Positions 52,976-61,242 of a stretch of DNA of 64,000 nucleotides are shown here, piece after piece (positions within the stretch are counted from its first letter, which is position 1; each line of letters begins with the position of its first letter). Under the pieces are notes generated by a model. The model made no database searches. It had not been told where the DNA came from and saw nothing but the letters and a program-made list of their open reading frames with translations. This DNA is from Levilactobacillus cerevisiae (GTDB lineage Bacteria > Bacillota > Bacilli > Lactobacillales > Lactobacillaceae), in NCBI RefSeq assembly GCF_003946245.1, contig NZ_RHNN01000006.1, positions 1-64,000 of the forward strand. The letters run 5' to 3'. A program made the translations under genes and the position numbers.

Positions 52976-53617
52976 ATGATGACTCGCAGATTAAAAGTTT
53001 CACTGCTGAGTAGCTTAGCAGTTTTAGGCCTCGGAGTTGGTTTTGCAAGTGCGCTTCCAGCTGCAGCGGCAACGACCGCTACGAGCAGCAGTAGTAGTAG
53101 TTCTTCCGCAACCACAACGGAAAATACGACGACTTCAGCGGACTTCACCACTGATCCCAACGCCGCGGTTTCAATGGATTCCGCACCTAACATTAGTTTT
53201 GGGAGCAACCCAGCACCTAACGGCAAGACCAACGGCAGTTACGTTGGCGTCAGTGCCGACAATCCACTAGAGGTATCCAACCCTGGGGTACCAACTGGCT
53301 GGTCAATTCAGCTCAAGAACACGCCATTCACGGATACGACTGGTGACACACTGGAAGGTGCGGTCTTATCCTTGGGTGACTCCACGGTCGCTGCGGCGAA
53401 CACGGGTAACCCTTCAGCCGTACCAACGGCTTCTAGCACCCCACTTGACGGTGGGAGTGCCAATCAGATTGTTTTGTCTGCGCCAGCTAAGGGTGGCTTA
53501 GGTGTTTGGGACGCCACGTATGTGCCAAACAAAATCAGCTTAAGCGTTCCCGCTGGGCAACTTGGTGGGGATTACACCTCAACGTTGACTTGGCAGCTGA
53601 GCGAGACACCACAATGA
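52976..53617 (+). CDS. WxL-domain cell-wall protein
   Basis: A 213-residue secreted protein that binds peptidoglycan non-covalently. A signal peptide ends near LPAAAAT, and a Ser/Thr-rich linker follows (about 32-60). The WxL domain spans the rest, from AVSMDSAPNISFGSNPAP to the terminal GVWDATYVPNKISLSVPAGQ and YTSTLTWQLSETPQ. The second WxL motif is WQL; the first, proximal tryptophan motif (GWSIQL) is recognisable. AGAGGAG supports the ATG at 52976. It is first of three genes forming a Csc-type surface complex. Confidence 0.85.
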   Translation: MMTRRLKVSLLSSLAVLGLGVGFASALPAAAATTATSSSSSSSSATTTENTTTSADFTTDPNAAVSMDSAPNISFGSNPAPNGKTNGSYVGVSADNPLEVSNPGVPTGWSIQLKNTPFTDTTGDTLEGAVLSLGDSTVAAANTGNPSAVPTASSTPLDGGSANQIVLSAPAKGGLGVWDATYVPNKISLSVPAGQLGGDYTSTLTWQLSETPQ

Positions 53618-53664
53618 TCGTTGCTTAAATTTGTTATTCTGATGACTGATGGGGGGAGTCAGTG

Positions 53665-54690
53665 ATGAATCGGGGATTTAAAATTTTGCTTGCTATGGGA
53701 CTGGCCATGTTGTCGTTGGCCGGCCAAGTACCGACGGCCGCCGCGGATTCCGTGGGCTATACCGTTAAAGCGCTGTTACCAAGCAACCAGTTGAGTAAAA
53801 AGGTCGGCTACTTTGACCTCTTGACGCATCCAGGCGCGCAACAACACCTAACGATTGACATCAGAAATACCAGCAACCGCCAGCAATCATTTAACGTTAG
53901 TGTGAATCAGGCCGTGACGAACGACAACGGGGTGATTGATTACAGTCAGCTGAAGCCGAAGCTAGACAAATCATTGAAGGTGGGTACCAAAGATATCTTC
54001 ACGAAGGCGTCTGACCAAAAGGTAACGGTTGCCGCGAATGCCCAGAAACAGGTCACACTCACCTATACTATGCCTGCAAAGAAACTCCGGGGAATGATTC
54101 TCGGTGGTGTGTATGTTGAACAAGTGCCCGGCAAGACGAAGAAAGCTACCGCCCGTTTTACAGTGAAAAACGCGTTCGCCTACGCCATTGGACTGGAGCT
54201 CCAAGAGAGTCGCCAGACCGTGGCACCGAGCCTAGTGCTTCATCAGATCCAAGCGGGGCAGATCAACCGGCGCAACTACGTGACGGCTAACCTGCAAAAC
54301 CCGGAGCCTGGCATTATGCAGAAATTGAAGATTAATGCGCAAGTCACCAAGGTTGGCCAGACGCAGACCCTCTTGCGTCAACAACAGAGTGGGCTGGGGA
54401 TGGCGCCCAACAGTAACTTTAACTTCGGTCTTCCGTGGGGCAACCAGAACCTACCTGCAGGGCAATACACCCTGCATCTCACGGCTCAGGCTGGCGGGCA
54501 AAATTGGCAATTTACCCGTAACTTCACCATTGCCAACCGGACCGTCAAGCGGTTGAACAAGACCGTCTTGACGCCCGCCAAGCAGCCTAACTACTGGCTT
54601 TACGCCGTATTAGGCCTGTTGATTGCATTGCTCTTAGCCGTCATTGGCTACCTGCTCTATCGCAATCGTCATCAAAAATCAGCAAAATAG
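53665..54690 (+). CDS. DUF916/DUF3324 WxL-interacting membrane protein
   Basis: A 341-residue protein. After a signal peptide (ending near TAAAD) come the DUF916 domain (about 33-155; VGYFDLLTHPGAQQHLTIDI) and DUF3324 (about 165-295; NRRNYVTANLQNPEPGIMQK, GNQNLPAGQYTLHL). A single C-terminal membrane helix (WLYAVLGLLIALLLAVIGYL) and a basic tail follow. Family members bind WxL proteins and possibly peptidoglycan, linking the surface complex to the membrane. The ATG at 53665 directly follows an overlapping GTG; GGGGGGAG is upstream. Its stop lies 12 bases before the lectin gene. Confidence 0.88.
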   Translation: MNRGFKILLAMGLAMLSLAGQVPTAAADSVGYTVKALLPSNQLSKKVGYFDLLTHPGAQQHLTIDIRNTSNRQQSFNVSVNQAVTNDNGVIDYSQLKPKLDKSLKVGTKDIFTKASDQKVTVAANAQKQVTLTYTMPAKKLRGMILGGVYVEQVPGKTKKATARFTVKNAFAYAIGLELQESRQTVAPSLVLHQIQAGQINRRNYVTANLQNPEPGIMQKLKINAQVTKVGQTQTLLRQQQSGLGMAPNSNFNFGLPWGNQNLPAGQYTLHLTAQAGGQNWQFTRNFTIANRTVKRLNKTVLTPAKQPNYWLYAVLGLLIALLLAVIGYLLYRNRHQKSAK

Positions 54691-54702
54691 GAGGGATGAC
54701 AG

Positions 54703-56859
54703 TTGTTCAAACGGTGGTTGAGCGCTGGCTTGATTCTACTAGCCGTTTGTTTGGGGAGTCGCGCGGGAGTTGCCCGTGCAGATGATGACTACACTGACGC
54801 GCTAAGTCGTGCGCCACAAGGGATTCTGATCAACCAAACGAATCCGTTTATCACAACGGAGACGACTAATAAGAGCTCAGCGACCGTGGTCAATGGCACA
54901 AATCCAGAAACGCCGGGAACACAGGTGGCAGTGTTGACAAAGGACGCCAACCAGTTTGGTGCGTTGTGGTCGACCGATGCCGGGTACCTGGCGTTGAATC
55001 AGAATCAGACGCTGTCCATGTGGCTCTACCTGGGTGACCAGGATGCACAGGCGGCGGAAGGTCTAGCGTTCGTCCTCCAAAACGACGAGCGCGGACTAGC
55101 CGCCATGCCGCAAGCTGGTAAGGGTGGCCAGATTCCCGGCGAAACGCTGGGAGTCTGGGCAGTCGACAACGACCCCCGGCAAGGCGCTACCGCCAAATTT
55201 CCCAGGACGGCGATTCAAAACAGTTGGGCGCTAGAATTTGACACGCATTTCAATAATGAAACAGCTAAGGAACCGGCAGGAAAGGCCAACGCCTTTGATA
55301 CCAGCTATCCAGCGGTGCACATTGCCTCAAACTTCCCGGCGTTGCCAACAACTTACGTCCAACATTTTACGGATTATGGTTTCTGGAATGGCCTTTTCAG
55401 TGGGAATGACTATTACTATTCCATGATCCACGACGGTCTCATTTCCAACGTTAACGCTCCCAACTTTCTGGCGAACGGTCAGTGGCACCATTTGACACTC
55501 AAGTGGGAAGCTAAGGCGGAAATGATGACCTACGCGTTCAATGACCGTGATCCCCAAACGGATGAGCAGCTATCGGGTGTTAGCAGGACCGTGCGCATTA
55601 TGCCGGCAAGAATTGACCCGTTTCACACGAATAAGGTTCGCTGGGGATTCACCTCAGCGACGGAAGGCCGTTCTGGCAACAATCTGGTCGTGTTGGAAAA
55701 CATTCCGGGATTGATTGATGCGGATAGTCGGGTGGAATTGACCGACTTGACCCGACACCGCTTGATCAAGACCGGCGACCAGGTGTTACAGGGTGACCAG
55801 CTCCAACTCGCTTACCAGCTCACGTATCATCAGGGCCGGCAACCGTGGTCGGACATCCGGGCAAACCTCAAGCTCCCCGAGAACTTTGACGTGACGGGCG
55901 GGAAGATTACTTACCAGAATGCAAAACGGCCATCACAAACAATTGCTTCCACCGACGTGAAAGATGGCCACCTATCCGTGCGTCTAACCAGTGAATTAGA
56001 TGCCGAGAACGCCGGTGCAACAATCACGCTCACCGGGCATGCGGGTCAGGTTGCGCACACGACCACGGTCTCCGCCGCGACCAGTGCGTTTACTTCCACA
56101 GCCCGGGTCACCTCCGCGGACACCCCCGAATTCATCATCAATCCGGGGACCGACGTGGAACTTAAGGTCACTAGTCTTGATTCAGTCCATTTGAAACCAG
56201 GGGCAAGCACGACCGTAACGGGGAACGTTACGGTAAGTACCACCGCAGAGATACCCCCCACGACAATTGTGTTGCCGACCTTAAATGGCCGCCGCATCGC
56301 GAGTGTCCCCGTCGCTGCGGATGGGACCTTTAACCTATCGTTGACCGCTGACCAACTTCAGGCCGGCACGAATCAGCTGAGTTTAGTCGCCATTACGGTA
56401 TTGGGCGATGCGTCACGACCGGTGACTGTCCCCATAACGGTGGCCGGCACGCTCCAATTTGCGACGATCTCGGCTGATCAGCGCTTTCAGGAGACCCAGT
56501 TAACGGGCAGTAGTCAGCTGGTTAAACGCACCAATGATTGGCAGTTAGCTGTTCAGGATACGCGCGGAACTGGTGAAGAGTGGACGTTGCTCGCGCAAGC
56601 AACACCGTTCACCACACCGGACGGCCACCAACTGGCCGGTCAACCCGTGTACGTGACCAAATACCAGACAATCCCCCTTGGGGCCAATCCGACACCTGTG
56701 GTTTCACACGTGACGGACGATAGCGTCGATGATGGGTTGTACGACGTCGCTGGTGTTTGGCAGCCAGATACGGGTGTTCTGCTAAGGGTGCACGGCGCTG
56801 CCATGACCGGACGTTACCAGGGAACTATTACGTGGGCCCTGGCCAACGCCCCCCAATAA
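54703..56859 (+). CDS. L-type lectin-like WxL surface protein
   Basis: A 718-residue secreted protein. A signal peptide (ending GVARAD) is followed by a legume-type lectin domain (about 30-340), with LWSTDAGYLALNQNQTLSMW, EGLAFVLQND, TLGVWAVDND, NSWALEFDTHFN and GQWHHLTLKWE. Beta-rich Ig-like repeats (about 345-590) come next. The C-terminal WxL domain includes DWQLAVQD, EWTLLAQATPF and YQGTITWALANAPQ. It probably binds host or plant glycans and is held by the preceding WxL/DUF916 pair. TTG is the start, with GGAGGG upstream. The large size and repeats suggest an adhesin. Confidence 0.85.
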   Translation: MFKRWLSAGLILLAVCLGSRAGVARADDDYTDALSRAPQGILINQTNPFITTETTNKSSATVVNGTNPETPGTQVAVLTKDANQFGALWSTDAGYLALNQNQTLSMWLYLGDQDAQAAEGLAFVLQNDERGLAAMPQAGKGGQIPGETLGVWAVDNDPRQGATAKFPRTAIQNSWALEFDTHFNNETAKEPAGKANAFDTSYPAVHIASNFPALPTTYVQHFTDYGFWNGLFSGNDYYYSMIHDGLISNVNAPNFLANGQWHHLTLKWEAKAEMMTYAFNDRDPQTDEQLSGVSRTVRIMPARIDPFHTNKVRWGFTSATEGRSGNNLVVLENIPGLIDADSRVELTDLTRHRLIKTGDQVLQGDQLQLAYQLTYHQGRQPWSDIRANLKLPENFDVTGGKITYQNAKRPSQTIASTDVKDGHLSVRLTSELDAENAGATITLTGHAGQVAHTTTVSAATSAFTSTARVTSADTPEFIINPGTDVELKVTSLDSVHLKPGASTTVTGNVTVSTTAEIPPTTIVLPTLNGRRIASVPVAADGTFNLSLTADQLQAGTNQLSLVAITVLGDASRPVTVPITVAGTLQFATISADQRFQETQLTGSSQLVKRTNDWQLAVQDTRGTGEEWTLLAQATPFTTPDGHQLAGQPVYVTKYQTIPLGANPTPVVSHVTDDSVDDGLYDVAGVWQPDTGVLLRVHGAAMTGRYQGTITWALANAPQ

Positions 56860-57021
56860 CTGATTCACGGACCACTTGCCACTACCGGTCAACACGGAAT
56901 GTCGCGGGTACGCCATAACGCCGTAAAGGTCGTCATGGACGACTAATTTCGCACTTCGATCATGGGTGCGAAACCAGCGCGACCGGGCGCCCGGCGTGAT
57001 GGGTGGGTTGTGATGAGGCTG

Positions 57022-57058
57022 AAAAGGCCGCTTCCCTTTTGGGGGAAGCGGCCTTTTC
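57022..57058 (+). terminator. terminator of the WxL operon
   Basis: AAAAGGCCGCTTCCC and GGGAAGCGGCCTTTT form a perfect 15-bp stem. It lies about 160 bases after the last gene. Confidence 0.9.
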
Positions 57059-57212
57059 GTTTGTTTTTGTGATGCTTCAGCGGTTGTCAGTTACAGTGGT
57101 TATGGCTGCCGGCTTACCGCGAGCCAAATTTAGGCTGTGACCAACTATCGCGGACGAACGCCGTCAATCCAGCGATGAGCACCGTAATATTATGGTGAAA
57201 AACAATCGTAAA

Positions 57213-57396
57213 CGGAGGAGGCCAGAGGTGGAGGCAGCTGTGTCGACGGTGTTAGCTGAGCGATTTTCTCAGGTTACGGCGTGGGACGTGTTTGGAGACT
57301 GGCGGTTTTGGACAGGCTTCAAACCGAGCCGGAGGACCGTTCCCCAGGCCGCAGGCGGTCCCCATAGCAGCCGGAATCTCTGGCAGCCGCAGGTGG
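57213..57396 (+). repeat. dispersed structured repeat, subfamily A copy 6
   Basis: Forward orientation; closest to copy 1. Closing arms CCAGAG (57222-57227) and CTCTGG (57378-57383). The internal boxes are kept, but hairpin 1 has a mismatch. The frame from 57192 through it should not be called a gene. Confidence 0.82.
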
Positions 57397-57408
57397 AGTT
57401 ACACCACC

Positions 57409-58644
57409 TTATTTCAACAATGACGTAATCAACCGTTCGTAAATCGTGATAAACCGGTGGTACATGTCCAGGTCGACGTACTCGTTGACTTGGTGAGCGG
57501 TGATGTTCCCGGGGCCAAAGACGATGACGTCGATGTTCGGGTTGAACGCCAGGAAGGAGGAAGCATCGGTGCCGCCGGGAACGCCAATCAGTGGCAGTTT
57601 CTGTTGCAGGACGTCCTCGCCAATCTCCTTGGCCGTGGTGACCAATTTGGCGTCTGCCATGGTGTGCATGGGCCGCAAGTCGCTGAGGATGTCTAAGCTG
57701 AGCTCGGCACCCTGGGCGTTTAGGTCGGCAATGATTTTCTGGATAGCCGCGGTGATGTCGGCGTTGGGCAGTTCGGGGATGGTCCGAATTTTGACGGATA
57801 AATCGGCGCTGGCGGGCACGGTGTTAATTTGCTCGCCACCCTTAATGACCGTTACGACGGGGGTTACGGGACCCAAGACGGGGTTGCGGTAATTCTTGAT
57901 GCTGGCGAAGTAGTCTTCTTCCTTTTGGTAGAAGGTAATCAGTGGAGTGATGGCGTTCTTGCCGATTTCAGGCATGGAGCTGTGCGCCGCGACGCCCTTG
58001 GAGTGGACGGTGTAGGTCAGAGAGCCCTTGTGCGCCAGTTCAATGAAGTGTTGCTCGTTGGTCTGGTTAGCGGCCAACAGGGCTTCTGCGCCCGCCTCGT
58101 CGCTTTGAAGCATGGCCTGGATTGGCTTTTGTAACAAGAGTTGTTTGTGGGCACCGCTGGGTTCGCCGACGATTAAGGCGTCGAGATCATTGGCATAGCC
58201 GGCTTCACCGAGTTGCTTGGCGCCGTATTGGCCGTATTCTTCGCCGACCGTTGCCATGAAACGCAACGTCCCATGTAAGGGAACGGCTTGTTCTTTCAAA
58301 TTGATCAAGGCAAAGACGCCGGCCATCAAGCCAGACTTCATGTCAGAGGTGCCCCGGCCAATCATGTTGTTGTCTTTGATGGTCGCGGAAAGGGCGTCAA
58401 CTTGCCATTTAGCAGCATCGCCGAGTGCGACAATGTCTTCGTGACCATCAAAACCAACAACGGGGCCGTTGCCGTCACCAATTTCGGCGACCAGGCTGAC
58501 ACGGTCGGGTTCGTAGGCAATGAGCTTACTGTCAATGCCGTGTTGCTTGAGGAGTTTGGCCAGGTAATCGGCAACCAGTTTTTCGTGGCCGTTGACCGTA
58601 TTTAATTTGATAATATCGCTTAGTGCTTGGACTACTTCATCCAT
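57409..58644 (-). CDS. M20-family metallopeptidase, DapE/ArgE-like deacylase
   Basis: A 411-residue zinc enzyme of the ArgE/DapE/ACY1 family. Metal-site motifs are GFDGHEDIVALGD (His, Asp), GRGTSDMKSGL (bridging Asp), ATVGEEYGQYGA (catalytic and metal Glu pair) and GEPSG. The dimerisation domain lies at about 195-310. FGPGNITAHQVNEYVDLD carries the last histidine. Succinyl-diaminopimelate desuccinylation or N-acyl amino-acid hydrolysis are both possible. The stop lies 13 bases past repeat copy 6. An Lrp-family gene sits upstream on the same strand and may regulate it. Confidence 0.82.
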   Translation of the reverse strand: MDEVVQALSDIIKLNTVNGHEKLVADYLAKLLKQHGIDSKLIAYEPDRVSLVAEIGDGNGPVVGFDGHEDIVALGDAAKWQVDALSATIKDNNMIGRGTSDMKSGLMAGVFALINLKEQAVPLHGTLRFMATVGEEYGQYGAKQLGEAGYANDLDALIVGEPSGAHKQLLLQKPIQAMLQSDEAGAEALLAANQTNEQHFIELAHKGSLTYTVHSKGVAAHSSMPEIGKNAITPLITFYQKEEDYFASIKNYRNPVLGPVTPVVTVIKGGEQINTVPASADLSVKIRTIPELPNADITAAIQKIIADLNAQGAELSLDILSDLRPMHTMADAKLVTTAKEIGEDVLQQKLPLIGVPGGTDASSFLAFNPNIDVIVFGPGNITAHQVNEYVDLDMYHRFITIYERLITSLLK

Positions 58645-58859
58645 AATTTATTCCACCTTAGATTTAGTGTATATCCTGATACTATGACTGATTAAGGAAA
58701 GAAACTATTGTGCCTAAATTGATTACAGCACTTTTGGCGGGAGGGGTCAAGAAACTGGCGTAAAAAAGTGGGGGAAGTTGGTTGGTGCCGGGCCTGACCA
58801 GTTAAGTCGGCTAACCAATGTGGCTCGTCGAACGGGGTGCTTTCGCTAGGAATCAGCGG

Positions 58860-59273
58860 TTAAATATCGTCAATCACGTCGATGACCTCATAGGTGGCCA
58901 ACGTGCCCAGCGTTTGGAGAAAGCTAGTGAGCACGTGACGGTCCTGGAAGGCGCCCTCAAGGAGGTAGTCAAATTGGCCGGTCGTGCGGTAGTGATGGCG
59001 AAAATCGTTGTGGTGGCGCTTGACCAGGGCAAGGTAGGCGGCGTGTTGCCGGTCTTGAACGGCGACCTGGATGAAGACTTGTCGCGGAAACCCCAGTTTG
59101 TCGAGGTCGACTTCCACGGTGTAGCGGGTAATGATACCGGCATCCTCGAGCCGTTGAATCCGAGCAGCGACGGCGGGCGCGGTGAGGTGAACCAGCTGGG
59201 CCAAGTGGCTGACCTTGATGCGAGCGTCCCGGTTAAGCTGTTTGATGATGGCAAGATCAATTTCGTCTGGCAT
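58860..59273 (-). CDS. Lrp/AsnC-family regulator
   Basis: A 137-residue regulator. The N-terminal winged helix is DEIDLAIIKQLNRDARIKVS with HLTAPAVAARIQRLEDAGII. A RAM (ligand-binding) domain of the ferredoxin-like fold follows (FIQVAVQDRQHAAYLALVKR, TGQFDYLLEGAFQDRHVLTS). The ATG at 59273 is chosen because AAGGTG lies at the right distance and the family's N terminus starts MPDEIDL-like; an open frame 32 codons longer has no ribosome site. It lies 215 bases upstream of the M20 peptidase gene in the same direction, suggesting control by an amino acid. Confidence 0.88.
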   Translation of the reverse strand: MPDEIDLAIIKQLNRDARIKVSHLAQLVHLTAPAVAARIQRLEDAGIITRYTVEVDLDKLGFPRQVFIQVAVQDRQHAAYLALVKRHHNDFRHHYRTTGQFDYLLEGAFQDRHVLTSFLQTLGTLATYEVIDVIDDI

Positions 59274-59590
59274 GGTGAACACCTTATTTTCTAAGTTTTT
59301 CGGGTCAAAAGTCTTTCGTTTCAATATTAACAGTCGCTGTTCGTACGTGTAAAGTAGACGGCATGGCATTAGAAAATTTGTAAGCCGTTTGTTTAGGATT
59401 CTCGGCGAAGATTAGTATAATTGACTTTACGATACTGAAAGAGTGGGCCAAGGGGCGGTTAGCTGGTGAGCATTAAGGCTGATAGCCGAAGAATCCCGGG
59501 TTTGGATTGTTCGGCTATCAGTTTTAAGTGGAGCCAGCTGCCTCTTGGCGCACGTTTCAACAATGTAGAGTTGACGACTCATGACATTTG

Positions 59591-59666
59591 AGTCACAGAA
59601 ACGGGTTCAGGGTTGTTGCTTTTTTAAGAAACAAAAACAGATTTCTGTGACCTGAATCTGTTTTTT
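59591..59666 (+). promoter_or_regulatory. attenuator-like overlapping inverted repeats
   Basis: GTCACAGAAA (59592-59601) is the exact complement of TTTCTGTGAC (59642-59651). A terminator stem AACAGATT/AATCTGTT followed by TTTTTT (59636-59666) uses part of the same strand, so the two folds compete. No gene begins directly downstream, and the next start is 640 bases away. Confidence 0.4.
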
Positions 59667-59784
59667 AGAATGTCACAGCTGACTGTGTTTATTAAGTGAG
59701 ATTATCGGCTGTAGTGTTGTGGCCGTTAAAATGGTGATTAACTTGTCACGAACTGTACGACATTGAGGCGTCAATGTGAGTGAC

Positions 59785-59960
59785 CAGAGGCGGGTCAAGG
59801 TGCCCAGCTGTGTCGATGGTCTTTGCTGAGTGTTTCTCAGCCTAGAGCATGGGACGACCTTGGAGACTCGTGGTTCTTGAGGCTTCAAGGCGAGGCGGAA
59901 GACCGTTTCTCAGGCTGGAGCCGTGCCCCACAGCAGGGCACCTTGAACCCGCCGCCGGGA
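59785..59960 (+). repeat. dispersed structured repeat, subfamily A copy 7
   Basis: Forward orientation. Closing arms AAGGTGCCC (59797-59805) and GGGCACCTT (59936-59944) share little sequence with other A copies but pair perfectly. CAGCTGTGTCGA, GGGACGACCTTGGAGACT and CCCCACAGCAG boxes are retained, and hairpin 1 is shortened to GCTGAG/CTCAGC. Confidence 0.82.
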
Positions 59961-60087
59961 ACGGATTGCGCAAAATACGGACAACAGGAACCAATTTGCA
60001 GCCAATTTCGATGACGGCATTACGCCAGTCAGAACCAACTGATGACTAAGTAGATGAGGCCATCATGATTGGGTTAAACAAACGTTA

Positions 60088-60265
60088 GCCGCAGGGATGG
60101 TGAAAATGAGCCAAGCCGTGGGAATTCTCTTAGCGACGGGCTTTGGCGCTTAGAGAATTGGTATCTTTGAGACTCGAAAGAGGCTCAAAGTAAGCCTGAA
60201 GACCGCCTTTCGGCTTCAGGCGTCCGCCCACAGCGATCCGGTCTCATTTTCACCATCCCTGCGGC
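60088..60265 (+). repeat. dispersed structured repeat, subfamily B copy 5
   Basis: The best-preserved copy: 23-base perfect terminal inverted repeats (60088-60110 and 60243-60265) enclosing three hairpins, AATTCTC/GAGAATT, CTTTGAG/CTCAAAG and GCCTGAAG/CTTCAGGC. The GTGGG and CCCAC boxes near the ends can also pair. It is 45 bases upstream of the ABC transporter operon. Confidence 0.88.
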
Positions 60266-60309
60266 GGACACAACGGACAATTTAAGAAAATAATGAGTTG
60301 GAGGAAGTC

Positions 60310-61242
60310 ATGATAGAATTTAAGAACGTTACCAAGCGTTATGCCGGCAATCAAGCCTTGGACGACTTGAACTTGACCATTCCGACGGGGGATTTTTTTG
60401 TGTTGGTGGGACCCAGCGGCAGCGGGAAAACGACGACACTGAAAATGCTCAACCGGTTGATTGAACCGACTGGCGGTAACATTTACTTTGATGATAAGCG
60501 GATTATTGATTACGATATCAAACAATTACGTCAACAAATGGGGTACGTGCTGCAAAATATTGCACTCTTCCCTAATCTCAACATTCAAGATAACATTGCG
60601 ATCCAGGCGGAGTCCCTTGGGTGGCCGCGGAAGCAGCGAGTTGAACGGGCCCGGGCCCTCCTGCAGCAGGTGGACCTCGATCCCGACACGTACGCGACCC
60701 GGATGCCCAGCGAACTCTCTGGGGGCGAGCAGCAGCGGGTCGGCATCATCCGGGCCTTGGCCATTAAACCCAAGGTGATTTTGATGGACGAACCGTTCAG
60801 CGCGTTGGACCCCATTTCGCGAAAACAGCTGCAGGACCTGGTTTTACAGCTACATCATGAATTGAACATGACCTTTGTTTTCGTCACCCACGACATGCAC
60901 GAGGCGCTCCGCTTAGGCCAGCACATCGCGGTCATGCGGCTGGGCCACATCCAACAAATCGGAACGGGCACTGACATCATGCAGCATCCCGCCAACGATT
61001 TTGTGCAGGGCTTCTTTGAAAATGAGCATGCACCGCGGCCAACGACGGTCCAGGACCTGTTGACGAAGGGGTATGGCGAGGCGTCTACAGCGACACCAAC
61101 CTTAACGGCGACGGCTTCAGTGAGTGACCTGGCCGCAGCCTTAAAGACACAGTCAACGGTGGTCGTGGCAACGGATCAGGGTGCCCGACAGCTGGGAACA
61201 CCGGATTTACTCGATTATTTAGCAAACAAGGAGGCGGACTAG
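60310..61242 (+). CDS. quaternary-amine-type ABC transporter ATP-binding protein (OpuCA/ProV-like)
   Basis: A 310-residue ATPase for betaine/choline-class import. Walker A GPSGSGKTTTLKMLNRL, Q-loop YVLQNIALFPNLN, signature LSGGEQQRVGIIRALA, Walker B VILMDEPFSALD and H-loop FVTHDMHEAL are all present. The C-terminal extension (about 240-310) is a single degenerate CBS-like module rather than the usual tandem pair, so ionic-strength sensing may be absent. The ATG at 60310 follows GGAGGAA. The next gene starts at the adjacent base, indicating a two-gene operon. Confidence 0.88.
   Translation: MIEFKNVTKRYAGNQALDDLNLTIPTGDFFVLVGPSGSGKTTTLKMLNRLIEPTGGNIYFDDKRIIDYDIKQLRQQMGYVLQNIALFPNLNIQDNIAIQAESLGWPRKQRVERARALLQQVDLDPDTYATRMPSELSGGEQQRVGIIRALAIKPKVILMDEPFSALDPISRKQLQDLVLQLHHELNMTFVFVTHDMHEALRLGQHIAVMRLGHIQQIGTGTDIMQHPANDFVQGFFENEHAPRPTTVQDLLTKGYGEASTATPTLTATASVSDLAAALKTQSTVVVATDQGARQLGTPDLLDYLANKEAD

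Noticed and set aside
57192-57428. 78-residue ORF resembling the minus-strand ORF at 15433-15696
   Set aside because: The protein-level resemblance comes from repeat copies A6 and A1. The same frame contains a TGA in copy A2, and the base changes follow stem pairing rather than codon positions, so this is not a conserved gene.
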